The position numbers were made by a program, and so were the translations under genes. DNA of 64,000 nucleotides from Strigops habroptila. Its lineage: Eukaryota; Chordata; Aves; Psittaciformes; Psittacidae. Of this stretch, positions 1 through 11,588 are shown piece by piece. The DNA lies in contig NC_044277.2 of the NCBI RefSeq assembly GCF_004027225.2, positions 98,639,552 to 98,703,551 on the forward strand, given 5' to 3'. The notes beneath the pieces are model-generated. The model worked only from the letters and a program-made list of their open reading frames with translations. It was not told the origin of the DNA and did no database searches. Within the stretch, counting starts at the first letter, position 1, and each line of letters starts with the position of its first letter.

Positions 1-910
1 GGGGAGACAGCAGGAAGAAAAATTAATTTCAGAAGAGTTTCTTCCAGTAGGAATGATCTACATCTGTGGAAGTACCTGCCTGAGGGATATGGTCACACAG
101 TCTAAAGCATTGAGCTACCTGGAAATAAAGAATTGTCACTCTTAGGCTGAACTGTGGTAAAGGACTGAGCATGTCCTTCCCACCAAAACCAAATGTAAAC
201 CATTGCCTTAAGCCATATATGTCAACAGTGTCTCTGAACATCAGAATAGCAACAATTTAAATTCATTATCTCTTTGGAAGTGACAGCAGCAAATAAGATG
301 TACTGTCACCCCTCAACAGGGTATTATTGCTAGAGGTTCCTGACAATATGTCTTGGCTATTCATTTTTGTGGTAGGTAGATACTGGGATTGTGGGCCTTC
401 AGCTGAAGAAAGAAATTAGGAGTTTGACATGAAAACACTGTAGACCCTTCAAAATAGATACAGAACAATAGCTCAATATATGTCTTAATTGACTTTCATC
501 TAAAGCCATTTAGGGCAGGCAAAGAATTGAACCAGATCTCCTAAATCTCCCCATCATGAGCTTACTATTCCATCATGCTACTTTCCTGAGCTAGGCTTCT
601 TTACATGACTTCGGGATGCAGATAATAATTTTACTCCTAGTAAGACACATTTTCCCTTCATGCTTAAACATATATGTTCCTTCAGAATTTCCATCTGCAA
701 ATCTAATCATGATTCAGACAATTCAATGTAATGAAATCATTACTGATGGTTTCCTAGACTAGGAATTCACAGACTTGAAATTTCCCAGACTCGGAAACTG
801 GCAGTCATAAAATTAGTTGACCCACAGGTGATAAACACATGTCAAGAAGCATGAGATATCATGGTCTCTATGAACACTTGAGTTACTTTTCTGTGGGCAT
901 CCTTAAAATA
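1..910. other. Non-coding, unassigned
   Basis: AT-rich single-copy-looking DNA with no exon-like ORF, RNA gene or recognised repeat. By position it is probably part of the long intron 2 of the minus-strand TMIE gene, because TMIE exon 2 lies at 17 kb and exon 3 was not found in between. That assignment is inference. Confidence 0.4.
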
Positions 911-2335
911 GAATCATAGAATCATAGGATCATAGAATCATAGAACCATAGGATCATAGACTCATAAAATCATAAAATCATAGAATCATAGAACAGTTTG
1001 TGTTGGAAGGGACCTTCCAAGTTCATCTAGTCCGACCCCCCTGCGATGATCATGGACATCTTCAGCTAGATCAGGTTGCTCGGAACCACATCTAGACTGG
1101 CCTTGAATGTCTCCAGGGATGGTGCATCTACCACCTCTCAGGGCAATCTGTTTCAGCATTTTACCACCCTCATTACAAAAAATTTCTTCCTCACGTCCAG
1201 CCTGAATCTCCCCTTTTTTAGTTTAAAACCATTACCCATGCTAAAAAGTGTCTCCCCATCTTTCTTATAGGCCCCTTTTAAGTAGTGAAAGGCTACAATA
1301 AGGTCTCCCCGGAGTCTTCTCTTGTTTAGGCTGAACAATCCTCATAGGAGAGGTGTTCCACCCCTCTGATCATTTTTTGTGGCCCTCCTCTGGACCCTCT
1401 CCAACAGGACCATATTTTTCCTGTACTGAGGACTCCAGAGCTGGATGCAGTACTCCAGGTAGGGTCTCACCAGGGCAGAGTGGAGGGGCAGAATCACCTC
1501 CTTTGACCTGCTGCCACGCTTCTTTGGATGTAGCTCAAGATACAGTTGGCCTTCTGGGCTGCAAGTGCACACTGCTGGCTCATGTCAATCTTTCATCCAC
1601 TGGGGTACTCTCAATCCCTTCATATCTGTCCTGGTGTGCTGTCGTCCTGGTTATACCAGAGAGGGACAAATTTTGGCAACGTGCTGGGGCTTGGCCTATG
1701 CCTACAGAGCCCTGCTCAACACTATCCAGCACCTTCAAAGGGAAAAAAATGTCTCTGGATCTGATGGCAAAGCAACAGACAACGCAGCTATGCCAACTAC
1801 AAGCACTGCACCAGCTACTAAGCAGGAGAAAAATGACTGCTATAGCTGAACCCAGGACAGTATCCCAGCCTGTATTGATGCCGGAGGTTGCCCCGACCCA
1901 GGTGCAGGACCTTGCACTTGGCCTTGCTGAACCTCATGAGGTTCGCATGGGCCCACTTCTCGAGTTTGTCCAAGTCACTCTGGATGGCATCCCTTCCCTC
2001 CAGCATGTCAACTGCACCACTCAGCTTGGTGTCATCTGCAAACTTGCTGACAGTGCACTCAATCCTACTATGTCATTGATGAAGATATTAAACAGTACTG
2101 GTCCCAGTACAAACCCCTGAGAGACGCCACTGGTGTCCATCTAGGCACTGAGCCATTGACCACTACCTTCTGGATGCGACCATCCAGCCAATTCCACATC
2201 CACCGATCAGTCCACACATCAAATCCATATCTCTCCAATTTTGAGAAAAGGATGTTGTGGGGGATCTTGTCGAAGGTTTTACAGAAGTCCAGATAGACAA
2301 CATTCATAGCCCTTCTTTTGTCCACTGATATAGTC
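911..2335 (-). mobile_element. CR1 LINE, 5'-truncated, minus orientation, with nested insert
   Basis: The 3' end lies at the left, with ten 8-bp tail units (911-990) followed by the CR1 3' UTR motif TTGGAAGGGACCTTCC near 1004. Moving right, the minus strand reads back into the CR1 ORF2 reverse transcriptase. The frame at 2068-2325 contains the RT palm-like motif YLDFCKTFD, then a NWLDGR...VVVNGS stretch, and 1342-1572 contains [13 protein letters not shown]. Both are typical of CR1 ORF2. The copy is truncated at the 5' end around 2335 and the frames are broken, so it cannot move by itself. It is interrupted by a separate insertion at 1627-1859. Subfamily is not assigned. Confidence 0.93.
1627..1859 (+). 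mobile_element. LTR/ERV-like short insert nested in CR1
   Basis: These 233 bp have no counterpart in the CR1 consensus as recalled; CR1 sequence resumes directly on both sides (CTCAATCCCTTC on the left, CCCAGCCTGTATTGATG on the right). The insert starts TGTCCTGG and ends CCAGGACA, the 5'-TG...CA-3' ends of LTR-type elements. The inverted repeat is 9 bp if one flanking base is added each side. Flanks are ATATC (1622-1626) and GTATC (1860-1864), a possible 5-bp target duplication with one mismatch. The plus frame at 1565-1849 has a stretch reading WGLAYAYRALLNTIQHLQ, which resembles short gag-like remnants in avian endogenous retroviral elements. It is far too short to be autonomous. The family is not identified. 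Confidence 0.55.
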
Positions 2336-4810
2336 TGGGGGATTCTTCTTTACTAAATAAAAGCTCAACTTTCCAACCTACCCAAGTTCTTAACCTCGTT
2401 TACACTTTGTGGAAAGGGGTTCTGAAGGCAAGCAGAGCCTTGTGCTTGGAAAGATGTTGTGTGAGCAGTTTTACATGTTCTGTTTTCTATTTTAACTGGA
2501 GTTCCCCCATGCCACATTAACCCTATAAGAAAGGAGCAAGCATCCAACTTCCTGTACACTTCAAAAGTTGAGTAATCTCCTCTGGCTTTATATTACCATG
2601 AGCAATGTATCAGACCTTTGAGACTAATCCAAGGAAGTGAGAGAAACAATCTGTACTTTTGGTTCCAAGTGTGAGCATTTCTCATTCAATAGGAGTAAAA
2701 AAGTATTGCAGATGCATTTACAACACCAGCACATACACCAGCTGCTGTAAATTTTACTCCCTAAAAGTTTGTCCTGTACCTGTCCAGTCTCTCCTAAGTA
2801 AAGAGGGATCGTGTTAACCAGGAACAAGCTCTGCAGGACCTCTCCATCTCACAAAAGAGAAAAGGAAAGTAGTAAAACACCTTTCTCAGTGTTTTGCGGT
2901 TAGCGTAAAGCTACCAAATGTAGCAGCTCCTATATCCCTTTGCTGAATTTTGTTGTCAAAAGTATCACTCACTTTAAACAACTTGCTGCAGAGGTACTGT
3001 AGTGGAAGCATACTCAGGGCCATCTAAATGTCACAACAGGACAAGACAGCTGAAGCTGAAGTGAATTGCCTAAACCAACATGAAATTGTAATAACCTGTG
3101 ATTGGGGAAGCAATCAAGATGCTTTTATCCTTGCTCTTCCATGAGGGTCAGCAATAACAACAAGCTGAAGGTAATTGAGCTTTTACTTGTCTTACAAAAG
3201 GAAAGCAAGGTACCCATATAGCATTATTGGCAGCACAACGCTGTCAGCTTGCAGGTGGGTAACATATCACATCTGGAAAGCACACAGCTGGGTCTGCCCT
3301 GCTGCTCAGGGCAGCAAGACTTCACTGTGCAGCTGTCCATACAGCTACAGCAACATTACAACAAGCAGAAGGCACAGACCTTTTCAGGCTGGCAGACAAA
3401 AAAATACCCAGTAGATGAGCAAGGACTCAAGGCAAAGTCAGGCGAGACATAAGTATGCATTTTTAACAGGGACAGCAAATGGGGAAACAATTTACAGGAG
3501 AGGATATACAGGAGGGTACGTGCTTTTTCTCTAACCACTTTAAAATCAAGATCTATTGTTTTCCTAAAAGCACTTTGAAATTCAGCTAAGCCAGGAAATC
3601 CTCTACTCACATTTGAGAAAAATTTGTCAGGCAAATTCGCACCATATTTCCTGGAGACTGATAAAGAATAAGACTGTCAGCTTTCAAGTAAAGCACAGAG
3701 AGATATTGGTCAGTGCCCTTGAAAGTCAAGGACAAAAGGTCTGCCAATGTCACAGTAGTTGGCTTAGCCCTACAGGAAAGAATAGAGGTTGTTGTATCTC
3801 TCACAGTTCCACCTCTTTTCAATTACTAAGGACAAAAATGGTAGTTGCTACATGATAGTCATGAGCTGGGCTCTCTGTTAAACTTTCTAATGGAGATGAA
3901 GCACTACACTGAGGTACTGGGGACTTATGTTGTCTTGGGATGTGAAATGATTCATAACCAGCCACTGGAGCAAGAGGCTTATGTGAAAATAATGCAGTAC
4001 TACTTTTATTTCCATCCCCTTTGCAAGCTGTGCTTAGTGTGAGGCTCAAGCCATGCATGGGCGTAAGTATCGAGCTGACTACCATTATCTTTAAAAAAAG
4101 AAAACCCATGCCACTTAATAAGATTCAGGATTTGGTATGGGAGCTTTAGGAGACTGAAACTGATGCCAGGATCATTTCATAGCATTTCATTGCTATGGGA
4201 AGTTACTGTCTGCTAGATATCTTTGTTTTCCCCTCCAGGTCAGACATAGGAGACAGAGTGGGTGGAATTCATCTGCTCTGGTTTGTGTGTCCCAAAGCTA
4301 GAGCTTACAGCCTCATTCACTCCAGGCTCCCTTTATCATTGATGGGGAGAAAGAAGCACCTCCTCAGGGTGAATAATCTCATCTTAAAACAAAATGAACT
4401 ATTCTCTGCAGCTGCCTTTCTCTCCATTAACTACAAAAAGAGATTGGAATGACCAGTCTCACAGAGGACCGCGGAAGAGCTGTGATGCCTGGAGTGAGAG
4501 TCAAAGGCTGGACAATGTGCCCTAGGACTTCCCAAATGGTGTCAGAGATCTACATAGGTGTGCGAATTGTTCCTTCAGTTAGAAGAGCTGAATCTCATAC
4601 TATGGAAGATAGGAGAGAGGTATTTGTTGCATAGTAGAAGTTTGGAGCAATCTTAGCATCACTTCTTTTATGCCCAGCAGATATATTAAGTTTTCTCCTG
4701 CTTCAAATCAGTGAGATTATATTTGTACCACCAATAATTTATTCATCAACTGAACCACAAAGCAATGTAATCTGTAATGATTCCTGGGCCTTTTCTGATG
4801 TCAAGGTTAA
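2336..4810. other. Non-coding, unassigned
   Basis: Only short, biased ORFs without splice context or family resemblance. No repeat family was recognised. Probably TMIE intron 2 (inference). Confidence 0.4.
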
Positions 4811-5396
4811 TCACAGAATCACAAAATGGTTTGAGTTGGAAGCGTCCTTTAAAGAGCATCTAGTTCCACCCCCTGCCACGGGCAGGGACACCTTCCACTA
4901 GACCAGGTTGCTCCAAGCCCCATCCAGCCTAGCCTTGAACACTGTCAGGGATGGGACAGCCACAGCTTCTCTGGGCAACATGTGCCAGGGCCTCACCTCA
5001 CAGGGAAGAACTTCTTCCTCACATCTCATCTAAATCTGCCCTCTTTCAGTTTAAAGCCATTTCCCCTTGTCCTATCCCTACCTGCCCTTGTCAAAACCCC
5101 TCTCCAGATTTCTTGTTGGCCCCTTTAGGCACTGGAAGCTGCTCTAAGGTCTCCCTGAAGCCTTCTCTTGTCCAGGCTGAACAAGCCCAGCTCTCTCAGC
5201 CTGTCTCCATAGCAGAGGTGCTCCAGCCCTCAAAGCATCTTTGTGGCCTCCTCTGGACTCGCGCCAACAGCTCCATGTCCTTCTTGTGTTGGGGCCCCAG
5301 AGCTGGATGCAGAGTGGAGTAGAGAGGCAGAATTCCCTCTCTTGACCTGCTGGTCACGCTGCTGGTGACAGGACATGGTTGGCTTTCTGGGCTACT
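4811..5396 (-). mobile_element. CR1 LINE 3' fragment, minus orientation
   Basis: Starts with a degraded tail (AATCACAGAATCACAAAATGG), then GAGTTGGAAGCGTCC and the region with CCACGGGCAGGGACACCTTCCACTAGACC. It reads rightward into the antisense of the ORF2 C-terminus; the minus frame at 5196-5429 contains LHPALGPQHKKDMELLARVQRR, the usual CR1 C-terminal block. 5'-truncated near 5396. Several substitutions in the tail suggest an old copy. Confidence 0.93.
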
Positions 5397-8300
5397 AAAA
5401 ATATCCATTCCTATAAGGTAACAGATCAAGAATTGGACTGCACTCTTCCATGAGAGTTAAACATCAAAGCAATACTCTTACAAAAACTTAATATGTGACA
5501 TGGCATCAAGGATTACAACATAAAAAACTCACCAAAACAATACTGAAAATATCCATGAGGGTTATATATACTATGAAAGTACCTTAAAAAGTTTTTGTTT
5601 GGGATATGAATATGTGCAGAACATTAATTACAGCTGGCAGGCAGACGACTTGACTTCAAGCCTTGAATGGCTGTTTTATATTATACATTCACCAATCCTC
5701 TCATTCCCCAGGTGAATGCTTTAATCACACTGCTATCAAACAATATTTAATTTCATTCTTTTATGCTATGGCTGTCCTTTTCCTTTCCAGGATTTCAGCT
5801 TTCATTTTAATTGTTGAGAAGGCTTCTAAAATGCAGCCTGAATAAACTATTACCTTAATGCCTGTCTGATGCTACGGTGAGCTTGAAGCAATCTCTGTAA
5901 GATGTATCAGTGCCCTAGTAACATGACAGAAGGTCCATAAAAAATATCAAGGTGTGAAATGGTGACATCATTCATGGTTTCTCTGCTATCAAACCACATA
6001 AAGCAGAAGAAGAAACATGCTATGTGACAAAACATAGCGGAGTCATTTTCAATTCTGTCAGTTTTCTTGGCTTTTCTGCAGTAATAATATACGGCCTTGT
6101 GATGCTGTGATAATTAGCCTCTCCTGTGAACTGCACAATTAAAATACAGGCTTTTTCTTCTTCAGTAACATGCTGTGGATTACTTTGCTGTTGGCCTTCT
6201 ATAAATCATTTTCTCACTTTTTTTTTTCCTTTTCAGTTATCTGACACACACAGTTGAATTCAGCCTCCTATTCTGAAGGAACATTTCTGTTTTAAATTAA
6301 AAAGTCGGGTCTGATCCTGCACATACTGTTCTCGTTCTACACTGCAGATTCAAGCTGACAACATATCAAATTATTGTTCATTGTTTCTGCCAGTCTGATC
6401 ACGTGAAATGTATTTTTTTATGAAGGAAACAAATAGTTGGTGGTTCTTATGAAATGGGTATTTTAAAGGAGTCAACATTTTGCTATGATGACAAAAGAGG
6501 TATTGTGATATATTTTTATCCTTCAGCATATACTAATAAACCCTGACTTGAGAAATAATGAAGAACTCTGAGGCTTGCTCCTTTCTGGATTTTTAGCATG
6601 TTTTCATTATTTTTACAGGAGGCAATATCTTCCTAATATTCATATCTAGTACTATTCAGGTTGGAGGAGCTGAGAAATGGCCCCCAAAACCTTTCATCTG
6701 GAGTACAATAACAGAGCAAACGCTAAACACTGAATTTTTGACCATAAACAGTTAGATGCTTGTGATCAAGTAACGGGTGTGTGTTTACTCCCACTGGCTT
6801 AAACTAAAATATTTTGTTTTGTAATTGAAACAGACCAAGAGCATATGCAAAAGACCATGGAGCTGTATCGGCTTAAACCACATATCCATGCGGCCAAGTT
6901 ACCCAGTTCAGGGTCTCTTTTTAGTTTTCACTTCAGTGAATTTAGCTCACCAGCATTAACACAGTTACTTCTAGATTACCTGGGCAACAAATTAAAAAAA
7001 AAAAAAAAAAAGGTGAAAAAAAGAAGGAAAGAAATAACTTTATTCTCCTAGGAGCTGGGAAAGATGTAAGTGAAATACCTTCTCCAGAGACTGCTTGGTG
7101 TAATGTTACAGCAAAGCCATGACTGACTATTGAACAGTTTTATAAACTGAATGGAAATTGGTTGCAATACACAGTAGGTTTGTTCCCTTTGAAGCTGAAA
7201 AATAAGTCTGCCAATGAAGCATTTAATTAACATTTACCAAAGTAGCCTGGGCTGCTCTGAGTTAATTAGGCAGCCGTTCCACTGTCAATAATGCAAGCAA
7301 TTAATGCAGATGTATTCAAGGGCAAGTTAACAGCAGCACTGGTGTTTAAATGCTCTTTGAGAAGCCTTGAGTTGCTTACTATGTGACTACAATGATGCTT
7401 TAAGGGAAGAGCTAGCATATTTTGGCTGTTCAAGCTACTCACAACAGTGTTAACAGTTGTGATAATGCAACACTCAATGAGGGCTACTAAACTTTTCAGA
7501 AAATTAGTTAGTGCTTGGGTGGGTGCTTGTAGGACTGGTCCACCTTGAGCGCACAGATGTTCACAAGATGCTGGTGCCTGAAACACCTCATTTAAAGACG
7601 TCACTGCTGTTACTGGAGCTATTGCTGAGATAATAGTGCCTTGGAAGAGGTCCCTGAGCTGGGCTGCAGGAGAAGGAGGCTTTCCCTCTAAAGAGTGTGC
7701 AACCACCTACAGGGCATGTAACTGCATCCTGGCTTGGGATCAGGTTGCGGCGACGCGGACTCAGGAATTGCTTTCTTCCAGAAAACAGGGAGACATAGAT
7801 GGTAAAAATGTTAGATTTAAAGTTCAGGTTAGAGATTAATTAGATGCTTCCTCAAGAATCTTCTCAGTCCTGTATTTTGTCTCACTTTAAGGCTGTTCTT
7901 TCAATGGAAATATAGCACTTGGATTAATGTACTGATTTCCTAGAAAGCAAAAATAGGAGACGAAGAATGAAGAGATTGAGATTGTAGTCCCAACAGCTGT
8001 GACAATATTACTTCAAGCAAAACATGTTTTTAAATATGTCCACCTTTGTAAAATGCCCTGAGGATATGCTGAAAGAACTGCTGCGAAGGGTCAGGGCCAC
8101 TCCAATATTTGTTCAGCCATCAAGCTTAACTACGCCTCTATACACGAGGTTTCCCTGATGTCTGGAAACAAGGGTCTGTCCACACCACTAGATCACATCA
8201 TCTGACACACACATCACAGATTATTATGTTTGATCAAATCCCACCTTACCTGGGGAGAGCTATTAAGGGCTGGAGAGCAGGGCAATGTTTGATCACTCTC

Positions 8301-11300
8301 CCTGCCACATTTATTTCTCAAATTCTTATTTGAATTGAACTGGTTTTAATTTCCAGACTCTGCTCTCTCTTCTATGCAGAAAATAAGAAAGACTTTCAAT
8401 ACTGGTTTTGTTTTTTGTTTGGGGTTTTTATATATATTTTCTTTCTGAAGTCCTTCAATGCTGCAATCATGTGATCTTTTGATCTTCTTTCCAACAAGCT
8501 AAACAAAGTGTGATCACTGAGACTCTTGTTTGAAGACCTTTTCCCAGGCATCGAACAGACATGAGGACTTTCAGCTTTTTTTTCCCTGCAAGCATTTGTT
8601 TTTTCGTCATTTGTTTTTATCCATAGGCACATGCATCTCACCAGGACAGCATACAGAGATGAAAAAATTTTCCTACCTCTCACTAACCCACACTAATACA
8701 CTCAAGTAACTCCTTACTGCAGCATCATCCTGAGCTGCATTGCTTAACCAATTGCTCTGATAATACTACTTTTTACTAATCGTAATCTAGTCACTGAATG
8801 TTTGTTTATTCAGCAGATGAGGTCTATATTCCTTTCTCCCAGCCATAGATCCTTGCTTCTGCTGTTACACACTGTATTTTGTTTGAACAGATTCAGCCAA
8901 CTCCCTGCATAGCTCCTTCTACCACCACACTACTTTTTTTTTTTTTTTTAACTTTTTTTTCTTCTTCTTCTTTCTATTGGCAAGGAGGATAGCTTTAACA
9001 GCAGCCACTTTGCATTTATTCTGAGCTCACCAGTGAAAAATATGGGTTAGAGCTGGACCTCTCATCTTAACAAATGTTTCCTTAGGAAATTTTGGTCTGA
9101 GCAAAGTTAGATTTCTGGGCTAGGAAATGTGTGGGACAAAAAGAAGCAGGTAGTCACTGGTAGCTCCCTGGAATGTCCCTGTAGATCCAGACAGGTTACC
9201 CAGGGCACTTGAGGACACAGGTTGTCTCATCCTTAGGTAGACATCTAAAGCAAACAGATAAATTATTCCCACTTACTCTGTTACCTCGTCACTCCAGATG
9301 CCTACACGGAAGGCGTCTCTAGATAGGTGGGATGAATCATAGTGACAAAGTCCGTATTAGCTGTTTTGTCTGGCACTCTAAGCTATTAATTAGCACAAGC
9401 CCTAATTAAAAAAAGCTCCTGATTGCTTATGCTTTCTGGGGGTCTGTTATGCCTGATGCAATAGATTCTAAGGCTAAGGTGACGCTCTTTAATCTTCTTT
9501 CCCTACCACCCCATCTTAAAGGCTGGGAGCAGGAAAGAGATTTACCATCCCAGGGAGTGAGAGGTTTGGGACTGAACCCTCTCCATTGCTAGCATGCAAG
9601 GAGAGGAGCTGTCACAAGGAGGAGCCAGCACTGCAGCTCTGTGAGGCAAGATCTAAGGATGATTGCTTCATAACAAGGAGAAATACCTCTTGTCAGGCAT
9701 TTATTTAAAAAATGGGCAATAAGCTGGGCCTGTCATTTCTGTCAAACTGGAGCTAGCAACAAAACCCATGATCTCAACTCCCACAGCTAATCTTGTGACT
9801 TGGGAAAATCAAAGCCAGATTTGGATCTTCTCTGTGCAGCTCAGACCTCTCTACCCTCAGACCTCATGTAGTCCTACAGATATACACAGATTTCAATACA
9901 TAAGTAACTGGAAGCAACGTACGGCTGCTACCTACATTCAATTACACCAGCTGAGAAGCAAGGATATGGGCTGTTATTTACCCTGCCTTGGGAATCTGCA
10001 AAATCCCTATTGTTCGATGTTAGTTGGATTTTGTGTGACATAGTGGCTTGCACCTGTTCTCCACACTGGGTAGAGAAAATGCACTGGAGCAGGATCATGC
10101 ATGAAACTGGCAAAATGGGAATTAAATTATGATGGTGTGTTGAAATAACAATAGTAATAATAAATCAGAACATGAATAGTTAACCAATGGGTTTTCCCAG
10201 TACAGTTGCAAATCTGACTTTCACTTTCAAACCCATAAAGCCATACAGGAGTTATATTTGTTTGTGTCACACAGATCTCAAGAACACTTGTACCTTGTGC
10301 ACTGTGCCACACAGCAAAGCAGCCTCTCCCCACAGTCCCCATCTCTGATGCCAGAGTCCACCTGTGCCCTCCATCACTGCATTGCCTTGAGCATGAATGG
10401 TCAATGAATGGACAAAGTAGATTAGGCTTCCAGCTGGTGGTAACATCCACACAGAGGAGCTGTTTCCAAGCCCCACTATAGTCCAACACTGCAGCTTTTC
10501 CCCTTGCAGACTCCAGACACAGCCACTTCTATGTGACCCGATAGGTGTCACATTTAAGAGACGCCAGCCTGAGGCAATGGCATCTCCAATTCTTTTTAGC
10601 TGATAGGGATCAGAACAACTAATTTTGTAGTAGCCTTGGGCATGTGTGTGTTTTTGTGTGTGTGAGCATAAAGAACAATGGAAGTTTAAGATAACATTAT
10701 AGTACAAAATAAGAACAGCATAGGTTATTTGTTATTAAAATAATCAACAAGAAAGAATATTTACTTGTTATTAATTGGAGTACTTAAAAAAAAGGGTCCT
10801 TTATTTGTAAAACACACTTAACTTCCCCTTAAGCACCACATTTTGTGCTCAGCTTGAACTACATATACTGGTGCCAATAACTTTGGGGGCTCTTTTGGGC
10901 TATTTTGTAGGCACAGAACTGCAGAGCAGCTCTAAACCAGAAGGAAATGTCTCATCTGTGGTAAGAGATAACCATGTGTGAGCTTGGGCTGAGGGCAAAA
11001 GAGGGGATCAACCTGTTGTCTCTATGTAAGACCCACCCCTTGTCCTTGAATCCATCTGTGCACCCTGCTGAGTGTTTCTCATATGCCCAGGTGCTGGTGA
11101 TGCAGTGTTTGATGATAGACAGCTAAAGCCTCTGTCAGAAAGCACCATGTGAAGCATCCTTGGGCCAGCCTAAATTATCTGTGCCTCACTGGAAATTCTG
11201 CACATTAATAGAAACATCTGGGTAGTTTTGCCATCCAAAAAGTAACGGTTATTTAACAGTGTAAATCCTTTGCCTGACATTTATACTTCAACACCCGCAG

Positions 11301-11467
11301 CAAGTTGGTAAATAAAACCTCTAACACTTCAAATTAAAATGAGCTCAGTTAATTGCATTCAAGATGTTTAACAGCTTTGTTGGTGTTCATTAAATAATAC
11401 TTGATTCCTGGGAACATGTTTGTTTAGCATAAGCCTACCTCCTTTGTACTCTGACATTATTTTATAC
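5397..11467. other. Non-coding stretch with homopolymer tracts
   Basis: No exon or transposon recognised. It contains an 18-A run (6994-7011), a T-rich stretch (8934-8975, T16 followed by CTTCTTCTTC), and a TG-rich stretch near 10642-10662. The minus-strand ORF at 7266-7706 (146 codons) is the longest here but has no recognised domain or clear splice structure. Probably TMIE intron 2 (inference). Confidence 0.4.
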
Positions 11468-11588
11468 TCCTAATCTACCCTCTTTCATTTTAAAGCCATT
11501 CCCCCTTGTCCTGTTACTACATGCCCCTGTAAAATGTCCCTCTTCAGGTTTCTTATAGGCCCCCTTTAGGTACTGGAAGGCTGAATCA
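11468..11588 (-). mobile_element. CR1 LINE internal fragment, minus orientation
   Basis: A short piece matching the CR1 block seen in full at 5040-5150 and 59590-59705: CATTTTAAAGCCATTCCCCCTTGTCCTGTTACTACATGCCCC in context, followed by TTTCTTATAGGCCCCCTTTAGGTACTGGAAGGCTG. It has neither the 3' tail nor the ORF2 part, so it is a remnant of an older, partly deleted copy. Confidence 0.85.

Noticed and set aside
1353..2120. 255-codon plus-strand ORF, the longest in the window
   Set aside because: It is antisense to a CR1 ORF2 fragment and runs through the nested insert; the coding signal is CR1 reverse transcriptase on the other strand.
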